This document shows, in pieces, positions 55,373 through 63,895 of a stretch of 64,000 bases of DNA; position 1 is the stretch's first letter; every line of letters starts with the position of its first letter. Source of the stretch: Butyrivibrio proteoclasticus P6B7 (GTDB taxonomy: Bacteria > Bacillota > Clostridia > Lachnospirales > Lachnospiraceae); contig NZ_JHWL01000026.1 of NCBI RefSeq assembly GCF_000622085.1, forward strand, positions 1 to 64,000. The letters run 5' to 3'. The position numbers were made by a program, and so were the translations under genes. The notes under the pieces are model-generated. The model saw only the letters and a program-made list of their open reading frames with translations, was not told the origin of the DNA and searched no databases.

Positions 55373-56998
55373 TTACTTGTAAAGAGCATCGAACTGAGCC
55401 TGAAGAGCTGCAGTAACTTCATCGATACCAGCCTTCTGAAGAGCTGCCTGGTACTCAGCAACAATCTCCTCAGGAGTTCCGTTGTACTTACCAAATGCGA
55501 TCTGCTTCATGTATGTTGTGTGGATATCGTTGATGTTATCAATCTTAGACTGAATATCATCTACATCAGGAACGAACTGACCATATGGATAGTCGATCTT
55601 GATTGCATCATACTCTTTGTAAAGCTTCTCGATAGCATCCCAGTTAAGTGTAGAATCCTTGATCTCGAGGTCGTCGTTACGTCCCCACCAGTAGTTAACT
55701 GAGATTCCGTCTGTAGCTGAGTTGTATCCGTCTGGAGTCTTTCTCATGCCGTCTTCTGTGATCTCGTAAGAAACACCCTCAACACCATAGTTGAAGAGCC
55801 TGTAGCACTCCTCATCATTTCTGATAAGGTCATAAACCATAAGTGCTCTCTCAGGGTTCTTAGAAGCTGCTGATACAGCCATAGCACCGTGTGTGATAGA
55901 AAGAGCTACAACGTTCTTTGTCTCTTCACCGAAGTAGAAGAAGCCTGTCTCTGCGTTAGGATCGTCATAGATTGTGTAACCATCCTTGTGTGAGCAAAGA
56001 TCTGTCCAAGTCTGTGTGTGGTGCTGCTCAGCTGCTACACGACCGATCTTGTAATCTTCTCTGTTATCTGAAGATGTGTTGTTAAGTACGTCTGTCTTCC
56101 AAACGCCGATCTCATCCCATTCCTTCATCATCTTAGCAAACTCAACAAGTGAATCTGTATCTGTCATGTAAGGAGAATATACTGTGTAGAGGTCGTCCTT
56201 AGAACCGCCCCACATAGCGCCAGCGTTGATACCATCGATAGGTACATAGTTAGAGTGAGATGTGATCCATCCACCTACCATTGTTGCATACTGTGTTCCG
56301 TCTGAATCCCAAGGAATAACATCAGGATATGTCTCTTTTACATATCTGAAGTATGTTGTAAGGTCTTCCCAGCTCTTTACGCCATCAGCAAGTCCAGCTT
56401 CCTTAGCCCAGTCAAGACGATATGCAAAACCGTGGTTAGTCCACTGTGCATAGTTATCTTCAGGCATAAGGTAGATATTGCCGTTGTATTTGCAGAGATC
56501 CCAGTGCTCAGGTGATACTGACTCCCATGTCTTAGGAGCGTATGTCTGAAGCATTTCCTCTGAAAGCTCAAGGAAAGCGCCGTTCTTAGCATTTGGCCAA
56601 GCATCAAGCCAGTCAGAAGCAGTACCAACAAGGTCTACTGTTCCATCCATACGAGCAAGTGTAAGGTTGTAGTTTGAAAGGTAATCTGTCCAGTCGATGT
56701 AGTAAACTTCAAGCTCTGCATTTACCTTCTCTGTAAGGATCTCGTTGAGCTGTCTAAGCATCTCATCTGTCTGGTTTCCTTCTGGAGCACCACCAGTTGT
56801 CATGTAAGTGATAACAACGTGCTCTGAAAGATCGATATCAGAAGCTGTCTCAGATCCAGTTGAATCTGTTCCCTGAGTTGTGTTTCCTGACTGACTGTTG
56901 TCAGATCCTGTGTTAGTATCAGCTGGTGTTTTACCACAAGCTACGATACCCATTACCATGCTTAAGCTAAGTAATGTTGCTAATAACTTTTTCTTCAT
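55373..56998 (-). CDS. Extracellular solute-binding lipoprotein of an oligosaccharide ABC importer (LplA-like)
   Basis: The product has 541 residues. A lipoprotein signal ends at MVMGIVACG (Cys at about 22), followed by a Thr/Ser/Gly/Asn linker. The mature part is a family 1 type binding protein (HVVITYMTTGGAPEGNQTDEMLRQLNEIL..; NGNIYLMPEDNYAQW), with a C-terminal part like DUF3502 (YWWGRNDDLEIKDSTLNWDAIEKLYKEYDAI). It captures a glycan outside the cell for the two permeases encoded upstream. It has its own promoter with a perfect TATAAT and a hairpin before its ribosome-binding site. The sugar is unknown; the neighbour GH35 points to galactosides. Confidence 0.92.
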   Translation of the reverse strand: MKKKLLATLLSLSMVMGIVACGKTPADTNTGSDNSQSGNTTQGTDSTGSETASDIDLSEHVVITYMTTGGAPEGNQTDEMLRQLNEILTEKVNAELEVYYIDWTDYLSNYNLTLARMDGTVDLVGTASDWLDAWPNAKNGAFLELSEEMLQTYAPKTWESVSPEHWDLCKYNGNIYLMPEDNYAQWTNHGFAYRLDWAKEAGLADGVKSWEDLTTYFRYVKETYPDVIPWDSDGTQYATMVGGWITSHSNYVPIDGINAGAMWGGSKDDLYTVYSPYMTDTDSLVEFAKMMKEWDEIGVWKTDVLNNTSSDNREDYKIGRVAAEQHHTQTWTDLCSHKDGYTIYDDPNAETGFFYFGEETKNVVALSITHGAMAVSAASKNPERALMVYDLIRNDEECYRLFNYGVEGVSYEITEDGMRKTPDGYNSATDGISVNYWWGRNDDLEIKDSTLNWDAIEKLYKEYDAIKIDYPYGQFVPDVDDIQSKIDNINDIHTTYMKQIAFGKYNGTPEEIVAEYQAALQKAGIDEVTAALQAQFDALYK

Positions 56999-57026
56999 TT
57001 CAATCCTCCTTTAAGAAAAATATCTG

Positions 57027-57042
57027 AACCCCCCTCGGGGTT
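57027..57042 (-). other. GC-rich hairpin in the leader of the solute-binding protein gene
   Basis: AACCCC and GGGGTT arms with a 4-base loop lie 16 bp before the AAAGGAGG site, on the minus strand. It sits downstream of the -10 box and could stabilise the 5' end of the mRNA, or stop part of the read-through from the permease genes. Confidence 0.5.
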
Positions 57043-57055
57043 ACATACATAGTTA

Positions 57056-57085
57056 ATTATACCCGTGTTTTTGTACCTGTAACAA
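57056..57085 (-). promoter_or_regulatory. Promoter of the solute-binding protein gene
   Basis: TTGTTA (57080-57085), an 18-bp spacer and a perfect TATAAT (57056-57061) on the minus strand, in the 103-bp gap after the permease gene. It would allow the binding protein to be made in excess over the permeases. Confidence 0.7.
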
Positions 57086-57101
57086 GATAGTTCTGCTCAA
57101 C

Positions 57102-58022
57102 TTAACCTTTTACGGCACCTACTGTAATACCACCAATGAAATATCTCTGAACGAATGGGTACAGGAATACGATAGGACCCGTAGCCATTACTGCTGTTGC
57201 CATCTTAAGTGACTCTGTAGGAACATCTGTAAGCTGGATATACTGACCAGCGATAGAGTTCTTAAGGGCCTGTGTCTCGTTAACAACCTTGTAAAGCTGC
57301 CACTGAAGAGGCTTAACTGCTACTCTACTGCTAAGGAACAGTGATGACTGATACCACTCATTCCAATAACCAAGTGCAAGGAAAAGACCTATTGTAGCAA
57401 GTGCAGGCTTAAGCATTGGAAGGATAAGGCTTGTGAAGATCCTAAGGTCTCCAGCTCCGTCAATCTTACCTGACTCTGTGATCTCATGAGGAATCGCCTT
57501 AACGAAGTTCTTCATGAGGATTATAAGCCAAGGTGACATGAGCAGTGGGAAAAATACTGCAAGGTAGCTGTCGTTGAGCTTATAAGTCTGTGTCATCAGA
57601 AGGTAATATGGAGCAAGTCCTGCTGAAAACAATGATGTAAAGTAAATGTAGAAGGATATAACGTTTCTGAAAGGGAAATCCTTTCTCTGAAGTGCATATC
57701 CTGTCATAGCTATAATAAGAAGTCCTACTGCTGTTCCGCAGGCTGTAAGAGTAATTGTAAGTCCATATGACTTCCAGATCATTCCGCCTCTTACTACCAT
57801 CTCATATGCTTTAACTGTAAATTCCTTAGGGATGAGCTTAACGCCCTCCGCTCTGATAACTGTTTCGTTTGTAAATGATGTACCAATGATGATCAAGAAA
57901 GGGAATACGCAAGCAAGTGCGTAAAGGCTTATCAGTACATATCCTACAGTTCTGATTATAATATCTGAAGCGCCAAGCTTAACCTTAACGCCGGTCATTT
58001 CAACCTGATTATTATTTGCCAT
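57102..58022 (-). CDS. ABC sugar permease, MalG/YtcP type
   Basis: The product has 306 residues with six transmembrane helices. The EAA loop that docks the ATPase reads EITESGKIDGAGDLRIFTSLILPMLKP at about residue 195. It forms the channel with the partner permease encoded 17 bp upstream. The C-terminus YPFVQRYFIGGITVGAVKG is typical of the YtcP/LplC subgroup. No ATPase gene is in the cluster, as usual for this subgroup, which shares an MsmK-like ATPase. Confidence 0.94.
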   Translation of the reverse strand: MANNNQVEMTGVKVKLGASDIIIRTVGYVLISLYALACVFPFLIIIGTSFTNETVIRAEGVKLIPKEFTVKAYEMVVRGGMIWKSYGLTITLTACGTAVGLLIIAMTGYALQRKDFPFRNVISFYIYFTSLFSAGLAPYYLLMTQTYKLNDSYLAVFFPLLMSPWLIILMKNFVKAIPHEITESGKIDGAGDLRIFTSLILPMLKPALATIGLFLALGYWNEWYQSSLFLSSRVAVKPLQWQLYKVVNETQALKNSIAGQYIQLTDVPTESLKMATAVMATGPIVFLYPFVQRYFIGGITVGAVKG

Positions 58023-58039
58023 TACTACGCTCCTCCTTC

Positions 58040-58996
58040 TTAGAATAATGAATAATCTGGATCGATCTTCTTAACAATGAAGTTAACAGTCATAACCATA
58101 ACAAATCCGATAAGTGACTGATAAAGACCAACCGCTGATGCCGTCGAGAAGTTGAAGTCTGTAATAGTTGCTCTATAAACGAATGTCTCAATGATATCGG
58201 TCTTCTCATAAAGAAGTGAGTTAGTACCAATGATATTGTAGAACAATCCGAAGTTACCTCTAACGATTCCACCAAGAGCGAACAAAAGAAGAATTACGAT
58301 TGTAGGCTTAAGTCCTGGAAGAATGATGTATCTGATCTTCTGGAAAGCGTTAGCTCCATCAACCTTAGCCGCCTCAATGATCTCTGCATCGATTCCCATG
58401 ATAGCCGCGAAGTAAACAACTGAGTTGTAACCTGTTTGCTGCCATAAGTGAACGATTACAAGAATTACAGGCCATACATCCTTGTCTGAATATGGTCCCC
58501 ACTTTTCTCTTCCAAGAGCTGTAAGAATCTCATTAACAAAACCGTAGTCATAGTTCAAAAGGTTGTAAACAAGAATTCCTACAAGAACCTGTGAAATGAA
58601 ATATGGAAGGAACATCATTGTCTGTGAAACCTTCTTAAACATCTTGCTCTGCATCTCATTAAGTAAGATAGCAACTATAATTGCAAGAAGATTACCAAGA
58701 AGAATGAATGCAATATTATAAAGGATAGTGTTCTTAGTAAGATCAAAGAGCTTACCAGACTCTGCGAGGAATTTGAAATTATCCAATCCTACGAATTTAC
58801 TTCCAAAGATTCCGTCACGATAGTTATATTTTACAAAGGCCACCCAGATACCTGGCATAGGCATATAACTAAACATAAAGAAAAAGATTACTGCAGGTAA
58901 GCACATCAGCTCGAGAACTCTGTATCTCCAAAGTGTCTCAAAAAATCCGCGCTTCTTAATTCCTGTAGTAGAAGATGTACTAGTGCTTTTATTCAT
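58040..58996 (-). CDS. ABC sugar permease, MalF/LplB type
   Basis: The product has 318 residues with six helices. The N-terminal pattern LWRYRVLELMCLPAVIFFFMFSYMPMPGIWVAF and the EAA loop EIIEAAKVDGANAFQKIRYIILPGLKP (about 215) are those of LplB. First gene of the importer operon. Two LacI-type operators and a promoter lie in the 241-bp gap upstream, so it is predicted to be repressed by the divergently placed regulator's product. Confidence 0.95.
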   Translation of the reverse strand: MNKSTSTSSTTGIKKRGFFETLWRYRVLELMCLPAVIFFFMFSYMPMPGIWVAFVKYNYRDGIFGSKFVGLDNFKFLAESGKLFDLTKNTILYNIAFILLGNLLAIIVAILLNEMQSKMFKKVSQTMMFLPYFISQVLVGILVYNLLNYDYGFVNEILTALGREKWGPYSDKDVWPVILVIVHLWQQTGYNSVVYFAAIMGIDAEIIEAAKVDGANAFQKIRYIILPGLKPTIVILLLFALGGIVRGNFGLFYNIIGTNSLLYEKTDIIETFVYRATITDFNFSTASAVGLYQSLIGFVMVMTVNFIVKKIDPDYSLF

Positions 58997-59071
58997 AATG
59001 TCCTCCTACTTACTAAATCTCGATTACAAAAATCGTGAATTCGCAGTCCCCATTTGTGCAAGTTTACTATT

Positions 59072-59085
59072 TGCAACCGATTTCA
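59072..59085. promoter_or_regulatory. LacI-type operator 1 of the importer operon
   Basis: TGCAACCGATTTCA, one mismatch from the two perfect copies. It lies 7 bp downstream of the -10 candidate, near the transcription start, a repressing position. Confidence 0.8.
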
Positions 59086-59092
59086 TATATTT

Positions 59093-59122
59093 ATTTAATC
59101 ACATATACACAAGAAACGTCAA
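59093..59122 (-). promoter_or_regulatory. Promoter of the importer operon
   Basis: TTGACG (59117-59122), an 18-bp spacer and TTAAAT (59093-59098) on the minus strand, lying between the two operators. The -10 box is imperfect, so its exact placement is uncertain. Confidence 0.55.
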
Positions 59123-59131
59123 TGGAATTTT

Positions 59132-59145
59132 TGAAACCGATTTCA
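59132..59145. promoter_or_regulatory. LacI-type operator 2 of the importer operon
   Basis: TGAAACCGATTTCA, identical to the operator before the lacI-family gene. It is 60 bp from operator 1, close to six helical turns, which would allow DNA looping by a regulator tetramer or cooperative binding. Confidence 0.85.
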
Positions 59146-59163
59146 TTTTTGGCAATATGCAAC

Positions 59164-59195
59164 AAAAAGGGGAAGTTATTTTATTAACTTCCCCT
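59164..59195 (-). terminator. Terminator after the LacI-family regulator gene
   Basis: AGGGGAAGTTA and TAACTTCCCCT form a perfect 11-bp stem with a 6-base loop; five T residues follow on the minus strand. It separates the regulator gene from the importer promoter. Confidence 0.88.
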
Positions 59196-59237
59196 AATTT
59201 TTGTGAAAAACTAACAAAAACCCTGTATACAATTATT

Positions 59238-60287
59238 CTAAACTGGAACTGGCCCTGTACTCTCTCTTACCACTAGTCTTGGCTGAACCATCTGTACTGA
59301 AGCCACTTCCTGGCCTTTTGAAACTTTGATAGCGGTGTCAACAAGCTTCTTGCCATAATCCTTGTAGTTATAATCAATACTTGTAAGCTTAGGTACCGTA
59401 AGATTAGCGATGTAGGTGTTATCAAAGCTTGCAATGGAGATATCCTCAGGAATCCTAAGGCCATGATCCATAATACTCCTGAGAGCACCACTGGCAGCAA
59501 AGTCATTGATTGTAATGATGGCTGTTGGCCTGTCCTCCAGCTCAAGGACCTTGTTAGTGGCCTCATATCCAGCCTCAGGATCATAGGAGCTACTTACAAC
59601 GTACTCTCCTCTTTCAGTAATGCCGTACTTGGCAAGACCTTCTCTGTAGCTCTGATACTTCTTGTAGGTTGAAACTACTCTCATTTCGCCGCCAACCAGG
59701 GCAATCTTCTTGTGTCCAAGCTTGATCAGGTGATCCATCACAATATCCATACCAAGGGATTCATCGATAACTACGCTGTGAACTGCAGTCTTATCAAGCT
59801 TTCCTGTAATAACGATAGGAATGGTACCAGAAATCTTCCTAACCTTCTCAGCATATGTATCATCGGTAATAAGGTCGTCTACTCTTCCGCCCATCTGGAT
59901 AATAGCATCAGCTCTTTGCTGTACAAGCACGTCCAGCTGAGACATCTCTCTTTCCTTGGAACTGTGGAAGTTAACCAGCGCAACGGAATACCCTTTCTTT
60001 TCTGCAGCCTTCTCACAGGCCACAAAAAGCTCTGAATAGTATGGATTTCTTACGTCAGCCACAAGAATTCCAATGCTTTTGGTTGCAGTATCAGAGAGAC
60101 CTTTCGCAAGAGCATTAGGCTTAAAATCGTACTTTTCAATTATTTGTTGGATTCTTTCTTTCTTTTCTTTACGAACAGATGCACTACCATTTAGTACACG
60201 AGAAACAGTAGAAGCAGATACTCCTGCTTCCGCCGCAATATCATAGATAGTTATGGTCTTAGCGGTGTTCAGTCTATCTTTCTCCAT
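59238..60287 (-). CDS. LacI-family transcription repressor of the importer operon
   Basis: I take the ATG at 60287 (MEKDRLNTAKTITIYD, 349 residues): GGAG precedes it, while the ATG at 60326 lies inside the operator. N-terminal helix-turn-helix TIYDIAAEAGVSASTVSRVLNGSASV with hinge helix PNALAKGLSDT, then a periplasmic-binding-like sensor domain (IGILVADVRNPYYSELFVACEKAAEKKGY). Three matching operators (one before its own gene, two before the permease genes) show what it controls. The inducer is probably a sugar handled by the importer and GH35 enzyme. Autoregulation is very likely. Confidence 0.94.
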   Translation of the reverse strand: MEKDRLNTAKTITIYDIAAEAGVSASTVSRVLNGSASVRKEKKERIQQIIEKYDFKPNALAKGLSDTATKSIGILVADVRNPYYSELFVACEKAAEKKGYSVALVNFHSSKEREMSQLDVLVQQRADAIIQMGGRVDDLITDDTYAEKVRKISGTIPIVITGKLDKTAVHSVVIDESLGMDIVMDHLIKLGHKKIALVGGEMRVVSTYKKYQSYREGLAKYGITERGEYVVSSSYDPEAGYEATNKVLELEDRPTAIITINDFAASGALRSIMDHGLRIPEDISIASFDNTYIANLTVPKLTSIDYNYKDYGKKLVDTAIKVSKGQEVASVQMVQPRLVVRESTGPVPV

Positions 60288-60311
60288 AATAGCTCCGTCT
60301 TGGGGACTGTC

Positions 60312-60325
60312 TGAAACCGATTTCA
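60312..60325. promoter_or_regulatory. LacI-type operator of the regulator gene (autoregulation)
   Basis: TGAAACCGATTTCA, a near-perfect palindrome, 7 bp after the -10 box, so at the transcription start. Same spacing as operator 1 of the importer operon. Confidence 0.88.
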
Positions 60326-60332
60326 TAACTCA

Positions 60333-60361
60333 ATATTACGTAATGGTTAAAACTATGTCAA
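60333..60361 (-). promoter_or_regulatory. Promoter of the LacI-family regulator gene
   Basis: TTGACA (60356-60361), a 17-bp spacer and TAATAT (60333-60338) on the minus strand, directly before the operator. Confidence 0.8.
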
Positions 60362-60381
60362 GAAATATTTTTTGTATTTCG

Positions 60382-61644
60382 TTAAATTCTCATGTAAAGA
60401 GTAGGAATATCCTCCTCTGTCAGATGGAAATTAGCCCTTGTTTCATCCTGGTCATAGGTCTCCATCTTAACTACATTGACGTATCCATCATTGATCATGT
60501 CCACCATATAGGTGACAATATTAGGATCAAACTGAGTTCCAGCGCCCTTTTGCATCTCATTCATGATTTCATCCTTGTTAAGATGCCTTCTGTATACTCT
60601 GTTACTACTCATGGCGTCATAGGAATCTGCAACGCCCACTATTCTTGCATACAGAGGAATAGCTTCTCCCTTAAGTCCCTCAGGATATCCCTTTCCATCA
60701 TATCTTTCATGGTGATAAAGAGCTGTCTCCCTTACGCCTCTAAGGGTTGTAAACTGTTTAAGCATCTTACCACCAGCTATTGTATGATTCTGAATAGCTT
60801 TTTTCTCATCATCAGAGAGCTTACCCGGTTTATTAAGAACCGCATCAGGAACACTGATCTTACCTGCATCATGAAGGAGACCAGCGTAGTACACATTTTG
60901 GACCTCATCTTCAGAAAGACCCATTCTCTTAGTAATCTCTGCAGCATACATGGCAACACGCTTAGAATGACCCCTGGTATAAGGGTCCTTGGCATCAATG
61001 AAGCTTATGAATGTATTCATGGACTGAAGAATTATCTTTATATCATTTTTCTGTCTTTCTCTATAATTCTTTAGATTAAGCCTTGTAACGATGAAACCTA
61101 CGAATAGGATTCCCCAGACAATCACAAGTCCAAGGATAATCTTTCTAACAATAGACTTATCGGAGCCATAGTATTCATATCCAAAGACATTTATCTGAGT
61201 AATATCGTAATCTTCCGTACTGTCCAGGATAAATCCAAAAGAAATATCTCCATTATGCTCCAGAACATTGTTGTAATAAACAGGTGTGAACTCTAAATGC
61301 TCTGGATTAGTAACGTCCACTTCCACGTTCCAGGCACTTTCTACAACAGTTCCAGCTGGAACATCAACAGTTATGCTCCAGTTTGTAAGATCAAACTCTC
61401 CATTATTGTAAAGGGTAAAGTCGTACTGGATGCCATAGCCTCTGCTACTCTGCCAGACACCGGATTTATTGACCTTTCCATAAATGACGTCAGAAAGCCT
61501 AGAGCCAGTAAGGCTTATATCACCACTATACGTGAATGATACGCTGTTATTGACTATTATTATGTCTGTCATATATGCAGTTATCAGCAAAACAAGCACT
61601 GCTCCAAACAGGAGCAATGTGTTTATGGATTTTTCTATTTTCAT
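60382..61644 (-). CDS. HD-GYP phosphodiesterase with an extracellular CBM2-like carbohydrate-binding sensor
   Basis: The product has 420 residues. Helix 1 (about 9-30), an extracellular domain (31-165), helix 2 (about 168-188), then a cytoplasmic HD-GYP domain with intact motifs: HSKRVAMYAAEI, LLHDAGK (His258-Asp259), YHHERYDGKGYPEGL and DSYDAMSSNRVYRRHL. The extracellular part follows the CBM2 pattern: YDFTLYNNGEFDLTNWSI, DVPAGTVVESAWNVEV and YYNNVLEHNGDISFGFILDS. Aromatics fall where CBM2 keeps its sugar-stacking residues (Trp64, Trp105, Tyr123/124). It would be a c-di-GMP phosphodiesterase gated by binding of a polysaccharide. The domain call is by pattern, not by search. It lies between the lacI and kdgK genes. 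Confidence 0.85.
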   Translation of the reverse strand: MKIEKSINTLLLFGAVLVLLITAYMTDIIIVNNSVSFTYSGDISLTGSRLSDVIYGKVNKSGVWQSSRGYGIQYDFTLYNNGEFDLTNWSITVDVPAGTVVESAWNVEVDVTNPEHLEFTPVYYNNVLEHNGDISFGFILDSTEDYDITQINVFGYEYYGSDKSIVRKIILGLVIVWGILFVGFIVTRLNLKNYRERQKNDIKIILQSMNTFISFIDAKDPYTRGHSKRVAMYAAEITKRMGLSEDEVQNVYYAGLLHDAGKISVPDAVLNKPGKLSDDEKKAIQNHTIAGGKMLKQFTTLRGVRETALYHHERYDGKGYPEGLKGEAIPLYARIVGVADSYDAMSSNRVYRRHLNKDEIMNEMQKGAGTQFDPNIVTYMVDMINDGYVNVVKMETYDQDETRANFHLTEEDIPTLYMRI

Positions 61645-61650
61645 AGAAAT

Positions 61651-61709
61651 GGTCCCTCAGAGCGTAATAATGCACAATACTACGAGTACATTATACCGTC
61701 AAAGGGACC
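61651..61709 (-). promoter_or_regulatory. Promoter region of the CBM2-HD-GYP gene with flanking inverted repeat
   Basis: On the minus strand TTGACG (61697-61702), a 17-bp spacer and TATTGT (61674-61679) form a promoter; a perfect TATAAT also occurs at 61690-61695 but without a good -35. The whole site is flanked by GGTCCCT/AGGGACC arms (61651-61657 and 61703-61709). Confidence 0.45.
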
Positions 61710-61779
61710 ACAATAATATTTCGAATGTATGATATTTTGATAAATTATTTATATATTTAAGTCTATTATCAAATACCTA

Positions 61780-62805
61780 TTATCTCTGGATACGTCCTGA
61801 ACCGTCTCCACCAGCAAGCTTGTTAACCTCATCAACTGTAACAAGGTTGAAGTCGCCTTCAATTGAGTGCTTAAGAGCAGATGCTGCTACAGCAAACTCG
61901 ATTGTAGCCTGAGGATCGAAGCCGTTTACGCAGCTGTAGATAAGTCCGCCGCCGAAGGAATCACCGCCGCCAACACGGTCAACGATGTGAAGTGCATACT
62001 TCTTGGAGAAGTAAGCCTGACCATCTGTGTAAAGCATTGCGCTCCAGTTGTTGTCGTTAGCTGAGATAGACTCACGAAGTGTGATAGCAACCTTCTTAAA
62101 GCCAAATCTCTCTGTGAGCTTCTGCGCAACCTCGATATAGCCCTCTCTGTTGAGCTTACCTGTTGTAACGTCTGTAGAAGAAGCTGCGATGCCAAATACA
62201 TCATTGGCGTCCTCTTCGTTAGCGATACATACATCAACGTACTGGCAAAGCTCTGCCATTACCTTACCTGCCTTCTCCTTGCTCCAGAGCTTACCTCTGT
62301 AGTTAAGGTCGCAGGAAACTGTAAGGCCATGCTCTTTAGCCTTCTTAGCTGCCTCAAGAGTGATCTCTGCAAGGCTGTCACTTACAGCTGGAGTAATACC
62401 TGTGAAGTGGAACCACTCAGCTCCCTCAAAGATCTCATCCCAGTTGAAGTCTTCCTTAGTAGCCTCAGCGATAGCTGAATGTGCTCTATCATAGATGCAC
62501 TTAGAACCTCTCTGTGAAGCACCCTTCTCGTTGTAGTAGATACCTACACGGTCGCCGCCTCTTGTGATCTTTGTTGTATCAACACCATACTTTCTAAGTG
62601 AGTTAACAGCAGCCTGGCCGATCTCGTGCTTAGGAAGCTTAGTAACATATACTGAATCAAGGCCATAGTTAGCAAGTGAAACTGATACGTTAGCTTCTCC
62701 GCCACCGAATGTAGCCTCAAGGTGATCAACCTGAACAAATCTTAAATAATTATCTGGCTGAAGACGTAACATGATCTCGCCAAATGTAACAACTTTCTTT
62801 GACAT
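61780..62805 (-). CDS. kdgK: 2-dehydro-3-deoxygluconate kinase (PfkB family)
   Basis: Phosphorylates KDG to KDPG in hexuronate (pectin) breakdown. The product has 341 residues. N-terminal pattern VVTFGEIMLRLQPDNYLRFVQVDHLEATFGGGEANVSVSLANYG is that of PfkB sugar kinases acting on KDG, and the C-terminal PfkB signature DRVGGGDSFGGGLIY holds the catalytic Asp. AGAGGAGAAA precedes the ATG. It follows the kdgA fusion gene by 48 bp, the next enzyme of the same pathway, so the two form an operon. Confidence 0.94.
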   Translation of the reverse strand: MSKKVVTFGEIMLRLQPDNYLRFVQVDHLEATFGGGEANVSVSLANYGLDSVYVTKLPKHEIGQAAVNSLRKYGVDTTKITRGGDRVGIYYNEKGASQRGSKCIYDRAHSAIAEATKEDFNWDEIFEGAEWFHFTGITPAVSDSLAEITLEAAKKAKEHGLTVSCDLNYRGKLWSKEKAGKVMAELCQYVDVCIANEEDANDVFGIAASSTDVTTGKLNREGYIEVAQKLTERFGFKKVAITLRESISANDNNWSAMLYTDGQAYFSKKYALHIVDRVGGGDSFGGGLIYSCVNGFDPQATIEFAVAASALKHSIEGDFNLVTVDEVNKLAGGDGSGRIQR

Positions 62806-62853
62806 ATCTTTTCTCCTCTTAATTCATTGAATCTATTGTTTATGTGGAAATTC

Positions 62854-63813
62854 TCAATTCTTAACTAAATGTACAGCGAATCCACCGAACTCCTCTGCAA
62901 GATAAGCAACCTTAAGGTGGTTATCAGCATCAAAGCTAAAGGATGTCTCATCAAACTTAACGCCCTGCTTACCAAGGTGATATACTGCTCTGTCTACGTT
63001 GTTGGTTCCGATAGCAATATGACCGTGTGTTCCACGTCCCTGAGACTTCATAACCTCTACTACAGATCCGGCAAATACAGAAGAATTGCCAACCTTAGTT
63101 CCAAAACCAAAGAGATTGAACATGTCAGCTGTCTTCTCAGCAGCTGCAGCATCTGTCTCATTGATACCAACGTGCTTCATTGTAAAGCCAAGCATAGCAT
63201 TTACAGCATCTCTTGTCATAGCTTCGATCTCATCGAACTTGCCTGCAGCGATAAGATCTTTTTTAACCATCCAGCTACCACCGCAGCAGAATACCTTGTT
63301 GAAGCCAAGATAGTCGTTGAGGTTGTTCTTGTTGATGCCGCCTGTAGGCATGAAGTGCATCTTAGTATAAGGAGCTGCCATAGCCTTGATCTTGGCAATT
63401 CCGCCATTCTGCTCAGCTGGGAAGAACTTAACGCAATCAAGACCAAGCTCGATAGCCTGCTCAACTTCACCAGGAGTTGCTGTACCAGGAACTACAGGTA
63501 CACCAATTGACTGAATGTACTCAACATTTGATCTGTTAAAGCCAGGGCTTACGATGAATTTAGCACCTGCAGCCTTAGCGCGATCTGCCTGCTCCTTGTT
63601 AAGAACAGTTCCTGCTCCTACGATCATCTCAGGGAATTTCTCAGAAATGATTCTGATAGCCTCTTCAGCAGCTGCTGTACGGAATGTTACCTCTGCAGCT
63701 GGAAGTCCGCCTTTAATAAGTGCCTCTGCAAGTGGCTCTGCATCCTTGGCATCGTCAATTGCGATAACTGGTACTATACCAATTTTATAAAGTTCTTCAC
63801 AAATCTTATCCAT
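62854..63813 (-). CDS. kdgA: KDPG/KHG aldolase fused to a VOC (glyoxalase-like) domain
   Basis: Splits KDPG into pyruvate and glyceraldehyde 3-phosphate. The product has 319 residues, about 105 longer than a simple aldolase. Residues 1-210 are the class I aldolase: GIVPVIAIDD, catalytic Glu in AAEVTFRTAA, GAGTVLNKEQ, FIVSPGFN, Schiff-base Lys in DCVKFFPAEQNGG (about 134), MPTGGI. The rest reads as a VOC fold (GHIAIGTNNVDRAVYHLGKQGVKF, EEFGGFAVHLVKN), of unknown role. Similar two-domain proteins occur in gut clostridia. AAAGG precedes the ATG. A long leader with two hairpins lies upstream. Confidence 0.93.
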   Translation of the reverse strand: MDKICEELYKIGIVPVIAIDDAKDAEPLAEALIKGGLPAAEVTFRTAAAEEAIRIISEKFPEMIVGAGTVLNKEQADRAKAAGAKFIVSPGFNRSNVEYIQSIGVPVVPGTATPGEVEQAIELGLDCVKFFPAEQNGGIAKIKAMAAPYTKMHFMPTGGINKNNLNDYLGFNKVFCCGGSWMVKKDLIAAGKFDEIEAMTRDAVNAMLGFTMKHVGINETDAAAAEKTADMFNLFGFGTKVGNSSVFAGSVVEVMKSQGRGTHGHIAIGTNNVDRAVYHLGKQGVKFDETSFSFDADNHLKVAYLAEEFGGFAVHLVKN

Positions 63814-63863
63814 TTCAATTGCCTTTCTTTTTATAAATATCTATATTTTATGTGATCAACACC

Positions 63864-63893
63864 GCAATTACTTCTCTTCGTTCTCGTAATTGC
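63864..63893 (-). other. Hairpin B in the kdgA leader
   Basis: GCAATTAC and GTAATTGC form a perfect 8-bp stem around a 14-base pyrimidine-rich loop (plus strand). It stands 51 bp before the kdgA start and next to hairpin A. No T-run follows on the minus strand. Confidence 0.55.
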
Positions 63894-63895
63894 TA

